A stretch of 64,000 nt of DNA from Monosporascus cannonballus (Eukaryota; Ascomycota; Sordariomycetes; Xylariales), in assembly GCA_004154925.1 (NCBI GenBank), contig QJNS01000162.1:115836-179835 (forward strand). Reading direction: 5' to 3'. Both the position numbers and the translations under genes were made by a program. Positions 1 to 12,159 of this stretch are shown here, piece by piece; the stretch's first letter is position 1, and each line of letters opens with the position of its first letter. Under the pieces are notes generated by a model. It ran no database searches and had not been told where the DNA came from. It saw only the letters and a program-made list of their open reading frames with translations.

Positions 1-327
1 GTTTATGTTAGCAGGAGTATCGTGGGAATCTAAGCAATGGATACAGTAACGTATAACCTTTCGTAAAACCAAGGGTGCCTTGGGTAACGAATTGTTATTA
101 CAAACTAGGGTTATCTTAACTATGGAAATAATAAAAGTATATATCTTTCTTTTTTTGGTTGAATTACTTATAATTACGTAGTTAATGGTGATTACGAGTA
201 TTTGCGATCACTTTTGATCATTAATAATTACTGGTTTGGCAGTGATCACCGTTACGTAACCCAAAAGGTGGTCCGTATGATCCTTGTTTGACCGTTTCTT
301 AAGGCCGACGCTTGTTGGGTTGTAACA
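1..327 (-). repeat. Ty3/Gypsy LTR, cut by the window edge (copy P, probably solo)
   Basis: The window opens inside an LTR lying on the minus strand. It has the family landmarks GCAGGAGTATCGTGGGAATC, then AAGGGTGCCTTGG, then the terminal GGGTTGTAACA that is the inverse of the canonical LTR start TGTTACGACCC. What follows (from 328) is integrase sequence on the opposite, plus strand, so this LTR does not belong to the element next to it. It is most simply a solo LTR inserted in the integrase of copy A. Its left end and left TSD are outside the window; the right TSD would be TTATA. Confidence 0.85.
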
Positions 328-863
328 TTATATCAAGTACGAACATAATAATTAGGTTAAAAAGTTACTTATTACTTAGTTAGCTTATAAATCAAACTAC
401 CATAAAAGTATTAAGATAATATTTACGAACGAAAACTTTGGTTTTACCTTAAAAGTTTAAAAAGAAATACGCAATAACAGTTTAGTTAATATTAAAGTAA
501 TCCTTACGTTTCATGAATTATAATAGCAGTACCAAGAAATAAAAATAGAAATATAATTTATACTTAATTATATAAGTAAGTATTATAATCAGAAAAGGTT
601 AAACGGATTAATTTTCTAAAAAGAGAAAACGGTTTTTTTCGTTATTAAAAATATTTAAATAAAATCACCTAACAAAAATTTCGATTTGAAATATATTGGT
701 CCTATAAAATTGCCAAGAAAATCTATGAAAATAGTCTCTAATTAGAACTTTTATTAAAAGTTAATTTTTATCGACTTTTTTACGTATTGTACTCAAATCA
801 ATAACGGATGTAATCAAAATATATACAGCATAAAACGATATAAAAATGGAAAATAAAAAGGTA

Positions 864-989
864 TATAAAATAAAGAAGATTGTCGACATACGGAAACAAA
901 ATGGATTTACCCAGTATTTAATTAAGGGGAAAAGGTACCTGGATTCCGAAAATATCTAAAAACTCGTTAAAAACCTTATTAGCGCTTAA
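864..989 (+). pseudogene. Chromodomain of copy A Pol
   Basis: Frame from TAT at 864 reads YKIKKIVDIRKQNGFTQYLI, then KGKRYLDSENI and a stop where the family has Trp. Spacing and residues (Y-x-V-E-x-I-x-D, Q-Y-x-V-K-W-K-G-Y, E-N-T-W) match the chromodomain at the C-terminus of chromovirus integrases, which binds methylated histone tails. Here the aromatic cage Trp codons have decayed to Gly or stop. The equivalent in copy L (25498-25623) keeps the second Trp. Confidence 0.8.
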
Positions 990-999
990 CACCTCTTAA

Positions 1000-1600
1000 A
1001 AAGATTTTGTTAATAACGACGAAATTACCCGAAATAATGGTATTCTAATCCATAACATCTAAGGAAAGAAGTTTTTGGTTTACCGCAATCAAATTAATAA
1101 TGTTTAACTAATTTAAGGCCTATACCTTAATCACAGACTTTGATTTTAACTGTATTAAGTTATTAAAACCGTTTAAAAATTAAAAAGTACGATTAACATG
1201 TTTTGCATTTTGAGACAGATAATACAGATATTAATGACGTATGCGAAAAAAACGTATAAAGATTTCGAATAAAAGGTTTTCGGCCTTTAATTTCTTTTCC
1301 TTTAATCTTTTCGACTTTGCGATATAATAATTAATTATAAAAATAAGGAATTTTGTTCCGTCGTACAAATAACCTTAATGAACATATTTTTCATAACGAA
1401 AAACCCCGTTTATTATTTGGTAATTAAGTTACCGGGCAGAACAAAAAGAATTATGTATTACGTCAAAGCTTTCAAGTTCAATTAAATTAGCTAAAGGAAA
1501 TGGTGATTCGGATTTGCGAAAACTATATTTAGATATACCGGAAAACTTATTGAATAAAAGCAAAAAGCTTACCAAAAAAAAAGAACAATTTTAAGGATAA
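1000..1600 (-). pseudogene. Antisense cassette ORF of copy A (coiled-coil type)
   Basis: On the minus strand between the chromodomain and the purine tract a frame reads NGVFRYEKYV, then GYLYDGTKFLIFIINYYIAK, then SKRLKEKKLKAENLLFE. The same order of residues occurs in copies L (FRYKEYIRRCRSYNGTKV) and G (FRYKEYVRPGRSYNGIKV), so this is a conserved reading frame running against gag-pol and not a chance shadow. It is broken by stops. The protein is Lys/Glu-rich and probably coiled-coil; its function is unknown. Confidence 0.6.
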
Positions 1601-1622
1601 GATTTGTAGAAAGAAAAAATCG

Positions 1623-2009
1623 TATTATAACCCAGTAAGCCACGATTTTTAAAAACGGTCTGCTACGACCTAATCACAAATACGCAATAGGGCAAATTAC
1701 GTAACAGATTATTAATTTATTAGTAATAAATTAGTAACCCCGATTATTAACTTATTAATAGTAAATATATAAGCTGGATTATTAATATACTGGTAATAAG
1801 CTAATAAGCCGGATCAAGATATATATATTCGTTATTTCTATAATTTTAATATCTTTAGCTTGTAATTTTAATTCATGATTTAAGATATCATTGGTATTAC
1901 GAGACGTATTATGTTACTGTATTTATTGCTTAGTTTCCCACGATATTCCTATTAACATAAATCCGTATAACTAAGGTTTAATAATTAGTTAACCCGCCTA
2001 GCCGTCATA
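1623..2009 (+). repeat. 3' LTR of copy A
   Basis: Starts TATTATAACCC (RIP form of TGTTACGACCC) right after a purine tract and ends GCCTAGCCGTCATA (canonical GCCGTCACA). It contains short tandem copies of the LTR unit ending GTAAC/AATAAGC. The length of 387 bp matches the other LTRs of this subfamily (copy L 384 and 387 bp). Confidence 0.9.
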
Positions 2010-3387
2010 GATATCCAGGAATCTATAAAACTTTAAAATGTCTTTAACGCACATGTTCCTTTTTTAGAATAAAATTAATAATACAGAAAATAAATTAATA
2101 ATGCGATATTGGCGTTAAAACAAACACTGGACGATATAGAATATACGGAAAGTTAAAATTATTACCAGTTTTACAACGACCATAATATTTAATCATATTG
2201 GATTTCATTACCAAATTTCTTATGCTACTATATCCAGTTACGGGAATATATTACGACATCATTTTCTTAATTATCGATCGATTTAAGAAATTCTTTTATT
2301 TCTTATTATATTTCAAAGATATATTTTTAACGTATACAAATTATTAATCGAAACTATCTGAAATAACGGATTAATACTTGTATTTAAGTTTTAGCAAAGC
2401 TATATAATATAGAGCGGCCTAAATTACAAATTCTTTAACGGGTTTAAATTTTAGATAAATAAAGAAATAAAACGAACAAACTAAACTTTGCAAACTTGTT
2501 TATGATATTATACTAATTACGAATAGAATATCTGGGTTAAGATATTATTAGTCGTATAATTGGCTTATAATACCAGTTATTACGAAAATACTAAGATGAT
2601 ATTTGCGAATGTAAATTTTGGTTATATTCCTGAACTTCATAAAGAAGTTTGTAATAACCGTTTAATTAGTGTTAAAATAATCTTTATATTGGAATCATTA
2701 TAATAATTGTACGAAGAAATAAAAATACAATTGAAATTCGTACGTAATAAGACAAGCAAATATTACAATAAGAAAAAGTTGAAAAAACCAACCTTCGACG
2801 AGGGTGAGATAATCTTTTTAGCTACAAAAAATATCCAGATAAAACAACCTAGCAAAAAAGCTTGATTTCAGGTATATCGGTTTATTTAATATCGCTAAAG
2901 AAAGGATAGAAAATAATTAGAATTGGAATTTCTATTAAAAAGCAAATTCAATCTAATTTTTTCATTTTTTTTATTCGAGTTAATGGCGAATATAATTAAA
3001 ATACATACTGTACAAAACCACGTAAAAGTAGATGACGAACAATTATATAAGGTGGAAAAAATATTCGATATGCTGAAATAAAACGGATTGACCCAGTACC
3101 TAATGAAAAAAGTACCCGAACTTAAAAAATACCTAGAAATCCGCTAAGAATCCTATTGGCGCTTAATATTTATTAAAAGATTTTTATTAACGTTACCGAT
3201 TAATATAAAATCTTAATTTACGTCTATAATAGAAATTAGAAAATAAAACCATTCGGGAAATGCAACGTAAAACTTAGTTTGTAAACATTTGAGTTCCGCC
3301 ATTAAGTAGTTGGCCCTTTTTGGTTTTTTTTAATTTATCTAAAAACTAAAAGCCCCGACTAATTATTTTTATATCTTTTTTACAAAA

Positions 3388-3775
3388 TATGACAGCTAAG
3401 TAGTTTAACCAATTATTAAACCTTAAGTCAACGCGTTTATGTTAGCAGAAATATCGTGGAAATCTGAACAATAAATATAGTAACGTTTTACGTTTCGTAA
3501 TACTAAGGATATTTTGGGTAACGATATTGTAAACTATTAATATTAATAAATATTACAAATTATAGTTATTTAAATTATGGAAATAATAAACGTATATATT
3601 TTTTAACTTAATTATTCGTAATTTGGTTATTAATAATAATTACGATTACTTAAGATTATCTTTGATTATTAATAATTATTGGCTTAATAGTAATTACCGT
3701 TATGTAACCCGGAAGGTGGCCCGTATATTCTTTGTTTGACCATTTTTCGAAACCGGAATTTGTCGGATCGTAATA
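3388..3775 (-). repeat. 3' LTR of copy C
   Basis: Begins TATGACAGCTAAG (RIP form of TGTGACGGCTAGG) and ends GGATCGTAATA. The internal end is flanked by the purine tract of this minus-sense copy. 388 bp. Confidence 0.9.
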
Positions 3776-3859
3776 CGATTTCCGTTTTTCTTAAAATTTT
3801 GCCTTTAAAATTTTCCTTTTTTTTGGCTTGGTAAGTAACCCCTTTTTTTGTTCTTAATT

Positions 3860-4476
3860 ATGTCGTTTTGTATTTACAAGATTCGTTATGTTCTTTATTT
3901 TTCTACCGTTCGTCGTATTAACCTCGTAAAAGCTTTTAACAAATTTGGTTATAAAATTATACCTGATTTTTATTATTTTTCGAAAAACATAAGCTATAAA
4001 ATAATGGAAAAAGTTTTAAGCTATAAGGAATGTATTAATCGAAATCGATTTTATGATAATACCAGCGTATTTATTTCTTCCTTATAAAATATGTATCGCG
4101 AATATAAATATTTAAAATGTAAAAAGTATTTGTTAAAATGTAATTATTAAAACTTTAATGGCTTTATTTCGAGGCTTAACGTAAATGTTAGGAAAAAATA
4201 AATGAAGCTTTTTTTGGTTTTATTTATTTACGTAAGTAAAAGGCGTTAGCTTATTTAAAAGATCTTATTATAGTATAACGTAGGCATTAATCGTTAAACG
4301 AATGAAAGGAATAAAAACGTCGGGAATAAGAATAATTAGAAGCCGCCGTTACGACTGTTACCTTATCATATATTGCGTCTAATAAGCCCGATATCGCGGT
4401 TATTCATTAGTTAGTTGTTGATTATGACGTTTTTGTTATTATTAGTAAAAGGTCTTTAATAAACGCTAGGGGTTAA
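3860..4476 (+). pseudogene. Antisense cassette ORF of copy C
   Basis: On the plus strand, opposite to C's gag-pol. ATG at 3860 opens an uninterrupted frame to 4087 (75 codons, begins MSFCIYKIRYVLYF). A Lys/Glu-rich stretch follows around 4290. The C-terminal motif is at 4414-4476: VDYDVFVIISKRSLINARG then stop. This tail is clearly homologous to those at 44468-44554 (copy F) and 50964-51409 (copy H). The N-terminal part resembles no other cassette here. Frame breaks lie between the parts, so it is read as decayed. Confidence 0.5.
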
Positions 4477-7400
4477 AAGATTTTTGGCGGGTTTTTAAAT
4501 ATTTTTTTGTTTGATCAGGTATTAGGTAAATGCGTTTTTCTTTCGTATATCGAATACTTTTTCGATTTTGTATGTTTATTCGTTTTTTATTTTTACCTCA
4601 TTTTATGCACTATATATTTTAATTATATTTGCTATTCATTCGAATCAAAAAACGTAAAAAAGTAAATAAAATTTAACTTTTGGTAGATATTTAAATCAGT
4701 AATTATTTTTTAAGATGTTTTGATAATCGTATATAAACCGAAATATTTTCAATCGAAATTTTTATTAGGTCTTTTTATATATATATTTTTTGTAAAAAGG
4801 AAAATTATTTTCCCGTTTTTAAAAGTTAACGTTTTTAATTTTTTGGTTATAATATTTCTTTATTTAGTGTTGTATAAATTCCAGTTTTATTTTTATTTCT
4901 TGGTATAATTATCGCAACTATTTTAATATAAAAATTATTTTGATATTAATTAAACAGTTATGACATATTTTTTTATACACTTTTGAAATAAAATTTAAAT
5001 TTATAATCTTAAAATTTGTTTTAATATTTTTATTATAATTAATGATATAAATATAAATAAGCGATTAATAAGTTTTTGATTTGATTATTTTATTTATAAT
5101 TAATATAATATGGAAAGTAAGTTTTTCAAGTTTAATTTAGTCTTTCAGTATATTTATTTATTTAAAATTTAAATATATTAAATAATTTATAATTTAAGCC
5201 GATTTATATTATAAGTTTTTGCCAAGACTTATAGGTTATTATCGATTTTTATTTAAAATAATTTTTAATAATAATCCGTATATATTAAAACTATGTTTAA
5301 GGAAAATATATGTTATTTGTTCGGCGTTTGTATTTTTATAATTTAATAAGAAATAAGAAAATTTCGTAAATGGGTTACCGATTGCGAAAATATTATTATA
5401 ATGTATTCCCGGAATGAAATCCTTTAATAAAAGAAATTTAGTAATAATATCCAATATAATTAAGTATTATAATTATTTTGCGATTAATAATAACTAGAAT
5501 TCTCTGTATAGCTTATGTTATTAAGCTTTTGCTTTAGTGTAAATATCGTATTGCTGTATAATGTTTTATACCGCTATTTCTTTTTAAAAAAACATATTTC
5601 TTAAAATTATTTTGATATTCGTATAATTAATATTTATATATTTTTCATATTAAACTTTTCTAAAATAGTTATAAAATTTATATTTTATATGTTTCTTAGT
5701 TTTTGAAAAAAGTATGATTATATTACTAAAGCTTCTACTATATAACGAAAGTTACTGCTCGAATTATCGTAATTTATCGTAAACGTAAATATTTTTTATA
5801 ATAATATTAAAAATTATATAATTAAATTTACATTGTTTTTTCGATATTTAATTACTTATTTAAAACATTGATTTTATTATTATTTGAACCTTTTTATAAA
5901 TAATAACATAATCGACATTCCTTAATTTGTTTTAAATATTTTAATTATTATTGTATAAATTTTCTGGTCATAATAAATCGGGTAAAACTTTGATAATCCG
6001 TATAAATCGTAATTTGATATAAATCTCTTTTTAGGAAATGCTTAAATTTTTAAAATGCCATAATAATTACCTTAAATTCTTTATTTAAAATACCGTAATT
6101 CAATGCGGTTTCCTTTTTAATTTATATAAAAGAAATATAATAAGATTTAATTTGTTGTAATTATTTCGTTATTTGATTATTATATTTAATGCTTAACCCC
6201 AAATACTAATTTTTCATTTGACCGGATTATTTAAATTATATATTATTAATATTAACGTATTAATAATTGTATTTTTGATGTTTCGAAATGTTTTTTCCAT
6301 ATTTGGCATTTATTTAAATTTTTTTTTGTTTTATAAAATTTGTAAAGAATATTATTATTTTGCTAAGATTTTAAGTAAATTTCCTGTAGTAATTGGCGAA
6401 TCCAAGGAATAGTTGTACGTTTTAAATTATTATTCGTATTTGTTATTTTGTAATTACAGCCATTTTTAAAAAATTTATTTTGATATATTTTGATGTAATG
6501 ATATGTTTTAAATATTTTATTTCTTATATATAAAATTAATTTTGTTCGGTTCATTAATAACTTTATATTTTATAAGATTTGAAAAACTTTAAAAACATAT
6601 TTTGTATATATTTTGTTTATTTCGAAAAAATAAAAATATTAACTAAATAATAATTAACAAAAATGTAGAAATATTTTCGTAATACGTAAGTAATTATTTA
6701 TTCAAAGGTTATTAATGCGTTCGTAAATTTTATTAATATACCCAAATATTTAAATAATTCGTAATTCGTTTTAAAAATTATTGTTTATTCGTATTTTTAC
6801 AATTTCAGTAATATTATATTTATTTTTAAAATTATATATTATAGATTATTTCATTTTATATAATCAGTCTTTTATTTTTATAATTAGCATAAATATGATT
6901 TGATTTTTAATAATAACGTCGTTTAAACATCGATAATTAATTATTAATCGTAATTTATTATTTTTTTTTAAATAGGAAAAATATTAAGTATTTTGCAAAG
7001 AATGTCGGAAGTTAAATTTATTTTTTTATAGCCGATTTTCCAGGTGTTTTTTGGAAATACGTAATTCGTTTTCTTTAAAATTATCAATAGTGTAAAATGT
7101 TGTCCAAAGTCCCGTATTCAGAATTATTTTATAATTTTATATATTATATATTGGGTATTTCGTATCAAGTCTCTTTTTAAAGAACTATTTATATTTGCAA
7201 TATTATAATAATATATTAATTAGATTTTCTAACATTTAAAATTATTATGTTTATTATTTTAAATCGTTATATAATTATTTTAACTTCGTTTTACTAATAA
7301 TAATAATTCGTTATATCTTTCTTTAATATCTTTTTTTATATTTTGTTTCTTTATGTAATAAGGTTCTTATCGTATTTTTGTACTTATATTCGTCGTTACT

Positions 7401-9722
7401 TTTAATTAAGTATTAAGATTTTAATTTTCTTTTATTTATTAAATAATAAGTAAAACGAATTTTACCCAGCTAACTTTACCGTTAATCAAAATTCCGTATT
7501 AAAATATCTATAATAATCCTAAGATTAAATTGTAATTTCTCAATAATACGATATTAAAATTAATTATTTAATATCGTTATTTAATAGAAATTTCGAAATC
7601 ATTGATTTTGCGTATAAAACCTTTATTATCGTAAACGAATTCTTATTTTTCGGTATTTATTATTATATAATATTTTAATACATATCTTTATAGCAGTTTA
7701 AAATTATTAACCATATTTAGTATAATATAATTTCCGCTTAAAGTTTCGTGATATATTATTACCATATATTAATATATTCCGATTCGTATTTTTAAAATAT
7801 TAAAGTTGTTAATATTTTTTATTATTGCGTTCAAAATATTTAGTAAAAATTCTTTTTAATTTGTTTAAGTTTTGTTATTTTAGGCTTTTTTAAAAGTAAT
7901 GTTTTTCTTTTAAGTTTTATTTAAATTTATTACGTTTTACTTATATTTCTTTTTTTAACGCGTTCAGTTACTATTTTCGTTGTTATTGCCTGCTTATTGT
8001 TTTTTAAGCCATATTTATTATTTTTAGTTTTGTTGTAATTTTTTCCTTATCGAATAAATTATTTTTTATATTTATGATTATAACTTATTATACGTTATTT
8101 TAGTTGTCGTTTTAAAGATTTTTTGTAAATTGGCCTATTGTTTCCTTAATAACTTTCTTTTCGTAAAGGTTTATAGTAAATATTAATTTAAAATAGAAAT
8201 CTGTAATAATTTTTTTAATAATGCTTTCTTATCGTACTGTGGATTAATTCTTTTTCCGTTTAATAATTATATTATTTATAATAACAAAAAGGGTTTTTTT
8301 TGTAAATACCGTTTTTAAGCCAATGTTTAGTTTGGGCTATTTATTAAATATTTTCTGGGGTTATGGTTCGAAAATATCGATATTATTATACATCGTTTTT
8401 GTTATTTGCGGTATAATTTGGAAAATCGAATCACTTATAATATATTCGTGTAATTTATTTAGGGATATATTGCTTTTATTTTTTATAATCCGGATATTCA
8501 CGTCGTCCATAATATATGGCGTATATTTTGCCGTATTAATTAAGTGTTTCGGGACAGACTTTTTTGGTTTAATTTTTGTATTTGTGTAATTACGTTTATA
8601 ATGCTTTTTTATTATGTTTGCGATATTTATTCAATAAGCCTTTTGGCTTTTCGTATTTTTTATCGAACTTTGTATCGGGATAATCCCAATTAGACTTTTT
8701 TTCATAGGTCTAAGATATCTTTGTCTTAAATTATGTTAATAATTTTGCTATCGTTTTGTTAATTATTCCTAAATTATTTTTTCTATATAGGCATTAGTTA
8801 TTTTATCGTGGCTTTTTAAGTTTTTTGTATTTGAAAACTTTATATTCTCTTTTGCCCTAATTAAAGCATTTAATCTGGTATTAGTTTTATTTATGGATAA
8901 TACCGAATTCCATAAATCCTAACGCCGTTCCGTAAAAAGTTAAAAATAAGTTTCGTTTTTTCCCTTAGTTAGACCTATTATATCTTAAACGTAAGATATA
9001 TTATTTTTTTATCGTTTTTTAAATTATGAATTATTAATTTTAATTACTTTTATAACATACCGGTTTAAAATAATTAATTGTTTAATGTGAATAATTTTAT
9101 TTTTATATTATTTTGTAATATTTTGCACAATATATTGATAAAAATGTTAGTTTCGTTATTTCTTGACTTGGTTGTGGTCGTAAAAGTTTTGAAAGATATC
9201 GTCTACTTAAATACGGATCCTTTTTATCGGTATTATAAAAGTTATTAGGCCGGAAATCGTTTTTTAACCGGATTACCGAAATTATTACGCAATTTATTTT
9301 GGAAATTAGTACAAAATAAAAGAATTTTATTAATAAAACATCTTTTATTCGATTTTTTTATTTCTAGGAAATTTTTCAAAATAGGCTTAAATTAATGAAT
9401 GGTATTTTCCCTAAGGTATGTTTTTATTGTTAAAACTTGATCCATAAAGTTATTAAGGTTTAGGAAATATAAGTAAATTCGTGCTTAAGTTAATAATATT
9501 TAAAAATTATCTTTTTATCCTATAACTCCGGCTTTTTAAGTTTTATATGGGCGAAAAAGGTTTAGGTCAGTAATATAATCCAAATTTGTCGGATTTCTTT
9601 TTTAGTTCCCGAATTTAAGCCTAAAGCTATTAAATAAGGATTTTTTAAATGTTAATTGATATTTTGACAATATTTAATATTGCTTAGAATTTAACGGTAT
9701 TATTAAATACAAATTTGCAATA

Positions 9723-10117
9723 TATAACGGCTAAACGGTTTAACTAATTATTAAACCTCAAGTTAATAGATTTTTATTAATAGGAATATCATAAAAATCC
9801 AACTAATAAATATAGTAACGTATTACGTCTTATAATATGAAAAGTGCCTTAAATTACGGTATTATAAATAATTAATATTAATAAATATTATAAATTAAAG
9901 TTATCTACATTATGGAAATAATAAACATATATATTTTTCCTTTTTTGGCTTAATTATTCGTAATTACGTTATTAATAATTCTTACGATTACTTAAAATCA
10001 CCTTTAATTATTACTAATTGCTGGTTTAGCAGTAATTACCGTGACGTAACCCGGGAGATAGCCCGGATGTTCCCTATCTGATTAATTCTCGAGACCGGAA
10101 TTTGTCGGATCGTAATA
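9723..10117 (-). repeat. 5' LTR of copy C
   Basis: Starts TATAACGGCTAAACGG and ends GGATCGTAATA at 10117, identical at the outer end to the 3' LTR of the same copy. 395 bp. The element side (left) carries the 5' leader common to the family (TATTATTAAATA in this orientation). Confidence 0.88.
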
Positions 10118-10537
10118 CGAAAAAATTCTTCTTATGTATAAAGGCGTTTTACACTTCATAACGTTTCGTTTAAGTGACGAAATATTATTAATAGCTTTTA
10201 ACGAATAGTACGAGAGTATTAACAAGTGGAAAGTTCTTTTAACCGTACACCTTATATTTCTTTATTAATATTATTCCAATATAGAAATCAAGTACCGGAA
10301 TTATTATAATAACGTAATTCCAGGATGTATTACTAATAACGCAATATACTATACGATATAGTACATGAGTTATTAACGCTGAAATAATGTACATAAGATA
10401 TAATATCAAAACAGGAATTAAAAACGAAAGCAATCAAAGTTTTGCGGTTTTCAATAATTCGGGTAAATATGGTAATATATAAAGGAAAAGCTTACCAGAA
10501 AAATCTGAAAGCTAAAAATTAAAGAAAAGGGAGATCG
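10118..10537 (-). pseudogene. Second part of the antisense cassette of copy B
   Basis: This stretch between the end of C and B's 3' LTR is less AT-biased than the pol remnants and has an open minus-strand frame at 10239-10433 that includes VISNTSW and VLDFYIGIILIKKYKVYG. It is in the position and orientation of the antisense cassette of the other copies. There is no clear match to their sequence, and cassettes vary, so the assignment rests on position. Confidence 0.35.
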
Positions 10538-10975
10538 TATAGCAACTTAAATAAAAGAGTGTTTCTAAAACGGTTATTTGGTAACCGAAATAGGACCCCA
10601 GTAGGTTGAAACCACGTAATATGGATCCGGAGTGATCTAAGAGGTCTAACGAGATCTATGTAGTTATCTGGTATAGATCTAGAGTGATTTAAGGGATTTA
10701 ACAAAATCAATGTAGTTATTCGGTATGGATCCGAAGAGATTTAAATGATTTAACGAAATTTATAAGAAGATATATACGTTTATTATTTCCATGGTTTAAA
10801 TAGTATCAGCGTGTGATATTTATTAATATTAATCGTTTGCAATACGATTTTTGCATTCTTGATATTAAGAGAGATGATTAAGTTACCTTGTTGCCATAGA
10901 GTTCTACGATACTCTTGTTAACATAAACCCGTACGACTAAGGTTTAACAGTTGGTTAAACTGCCTAGCCGTTATA
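10538..10975 (+). repeat. 3' LTR of copy B, with 52-bp tandem repeats
   Basis: Follows the purine tract AAAGAAAAGGGAGATCG. Starts TATAGCAACTT and ends GCCTAGCCGTTATA. At 438 bp it is longer than the others because its U3 carries tandem 52-bp units from 10621 (units at 10621, 10673 and a partial at 10725, each beginning ATGGATCCG or its RIP variant). The second half (TATATACGTTTATTATTTCC onward) is the common family core. Confidence 0.88.
10621..10765. repeat. 52-bp minisatellite in the LTR of copy B
   Basis: Two full units and a third partial unit, period 52 bp, each with ATGGATCC-GGAGTGAT, a TCTAACGAGATC-like centre and TGTAGTTAT-TCGGT at the end. Differences between units are mostly C/T and G/A, so duplication preceded RIP. 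It takes the place where other LTRs of the family carry 35-bp units. Confidence 0.85.
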
Positions 10976-11149
10976 TTTATCGACATATATATAATTATTA
11001 AGAAAATTTAAAAAAGGATTTTTAATTAAAACTTTTGTCAACAGTTAAGTTCTATTTTATATTTTATATTTTGTAGCTTTAAATTAATAATAAAGAATAA
11101 AAATTTAAATAGAGAATAAAGAAACGTAAAAATAGGAAACGAAATTATG

Positions 11150-11290
11150 TATAAAAACAACCTTCGTATACAAAGAAGCTGGGATTTATCTAATACTTTA
11201 TTAAATGGAAAAATTATCAAGATTTTCAAAATACCTTGAGATCTGCCAAAAATCTTCTTAATACTTGGCTTTTTTAAAAAATGTTTTTTT
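11150..11290 (+). pseudogene. Chromodomain of copy K
   Basis: One frame reads LGFI, a stop in place of Gln, then YFIKWKNYQDFQNT, with KNLLNTWLF following, keeping the Y-x-V-K-W-K-x-Y core including its Trp. It is the best preserved chromodomain core in the window but lies between stops. The NTWLFLKMF tail is not seen in the other copies. Confidence 0.7.
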
Positions 11291-11770
11291 AATAACTAGG
11301 GAATTAACACTTGCGTTATAATTAACATCTTAAAAGTGCAGTGCTTACGGATTAAGAGGACTTTAATTAACAACGTTTATATCTTTAAAAACGTAAGCTT
11401 TTATTACCGCGTTGGTTAGAGAATATTTTAAATCGTTAAATCCATTTAAATATTTAACGGTATATATAATAAATTTAACCTTTCACGCTAAATATTATTA
11501 CTATTAATAACAAATGCGAAATAACTGAATAAGAAATTTAAAAAAATATTTTCCGTAATCGTTTTTTTAAAACAGGGAACTTCGGTTATATAATAATTAA
11601 TGTTGAAATTAAAGACTTTTACTTTATTACCGGGCCGATTACGATATATATATTCTTTATTACCGAAACCGATGCCCATTATTTAATATAAAATACTTTA
11701 AAAAATAAAATGAAATCCGATATAATTCTAAAAACTTTTATTTTAATTAGATTAAATATAGCATAAAGTA
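11291..11770 (-). pseudogene. Antisense cassette ORF of copy K
   Basis: Minus-strand open frame 11488-11679 reads MGIGFGNKEYIYRNRPGNKV, then KVFNFNINYYITEV, then KKTITEN. It aligns in order with the antisense frame of copy G (GGFRYKEYVRPGRSYNGIKV, FMINPYITEL, KKLKKQKLAVEK), although the DNA has diverged strongly. Conservation of amino acids across diverged DNA argues that this antisense frame was a real gene. Copy L is inserted next to it at TSD ATTCG (11771-11775). Confidence 0.6.
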
Positions 11771-11775
11771 ATTCG

Positions 11776-12159
11776 TGTTATAGCCTAAGGAGCCAAGGTT
11801 TCCGGAAACAGTCTGATATGACCCAACCATAAGTGCGTGGTGAGGCAGGTTACGTAATGGATCATTAACTTATTGGTGGTGAGCCAGTGAGCCGAATCAT
11901 TAATTTACTGGTAATAAGCTAGTAAGCCGGATTATTAATTTATTGGTAGTATTTTCAAAAATTAAAAAAATATATGCTTATTATTTTCATAATTTAAATA
12001 ATATTGATTTGTAATATGATATCATTAGTTAAGATACCTTTAATGTTACGAAACGTAATACGATTATTTTATTTATTATTTCGATTTTTGTAATATGTTT
12101 ATGAATATAAATTCGTACGATTAAGGTTTATTAATTAGTTAAACTGTTTAGCGGTTATA
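11776..12159 (+). repeat. 5' LTR of copy L
   Basis: TGTTATAGCC start, GCGGTTATA end, 384 bp. U3 holds three tandem units of about 35 bp (from 11859, 11894, 11929), each ATTAACTTATTGGT-like followed by AAGCCAGTGAGCC. The leader that follows reads CGTTTTAAAATTTTAGTTAA and has no TGG primer-binding start. Confidence 0.92.

Larger units (their letters stand above)
328..2009 (+). mobile_element. Ty3/Gypsy copy A, 3' part (integrase C-terminus to 3' LTR)
   Basis: Plus-sense remnant. It begins in the integrase C-terminal part (frame reads YYINYEHNNWVKKL, matching the NYEQ-x-NW block seen in copy L), runs through a chromodomain (864-989), the antisense cassette (about 1000-1600), a purine tract ending GAAAAAATCG, and a 3' LTR (1623-2009). 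Stops and AT bias fit RIP. Directly after the LTR, at 2010, another plus-sense copy (B) resumes in the middle of its integrase zinc-binding region, so A is inserted in B and A's 5' part lies left of the window. Confidence 0.85.
3388..10117 (-). mobile_element. Full-length Ty3/Gypsy copy C, minus sense
   Basis: 6730 bp bounded by LTRs 3388-3775 (3') and 9723-10117 (5'). The 3' LTR is followed inward by the inverted purine tract (CGATTTCCGTTTTTC). The internal part reads backwards through cassette, integrase, RT and gag, and is strongly T-rich on the plus strand. Flanks are CAAAA on the left and CGAAA on the right, a 4/5 match to the 5-bp TSD expected of Gypsy elements. It sits in the 3' cassette of copy B. 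All pol frames are full of stops. Confidence 0.85.
2010..10975 (+). mobile_element. Ty3/Gypsy copy B, 3' half, interrupted by copy C
   Basis: Plus-sense. 2010-3387 carries the integrase zinc-binding region (GATATCCAGGAATCTATAAA, matching J at about 57340), the integrase core and a chromodomain (reads NGLTQYLM near 3090). Then comes the start of a 3' cassette unlike that of A. It is interrupted by minus-sense copy C (3388-10117) and resumes 10118-10537 with the rest of the cassette, a purine tract (AAAGAAAAGGGAGATCG) and its 3' LTR 10538-10975. At 10976 copy K continues, so B sits in K. B's 5' half is outside the window. Confidence 0.8.

Noticed and set aside
8323..8589. Open plus-strand frame of 88 codons in copy C, with counterparts at 21604-21846 and 48253-48585
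   Set aside because: They lie on the strand opposite to gag in minus-sense copies and keep similar hydrophobic words only because the gag DNA is homologous. No Cys/His or other domain pattern, and no upstream signals.
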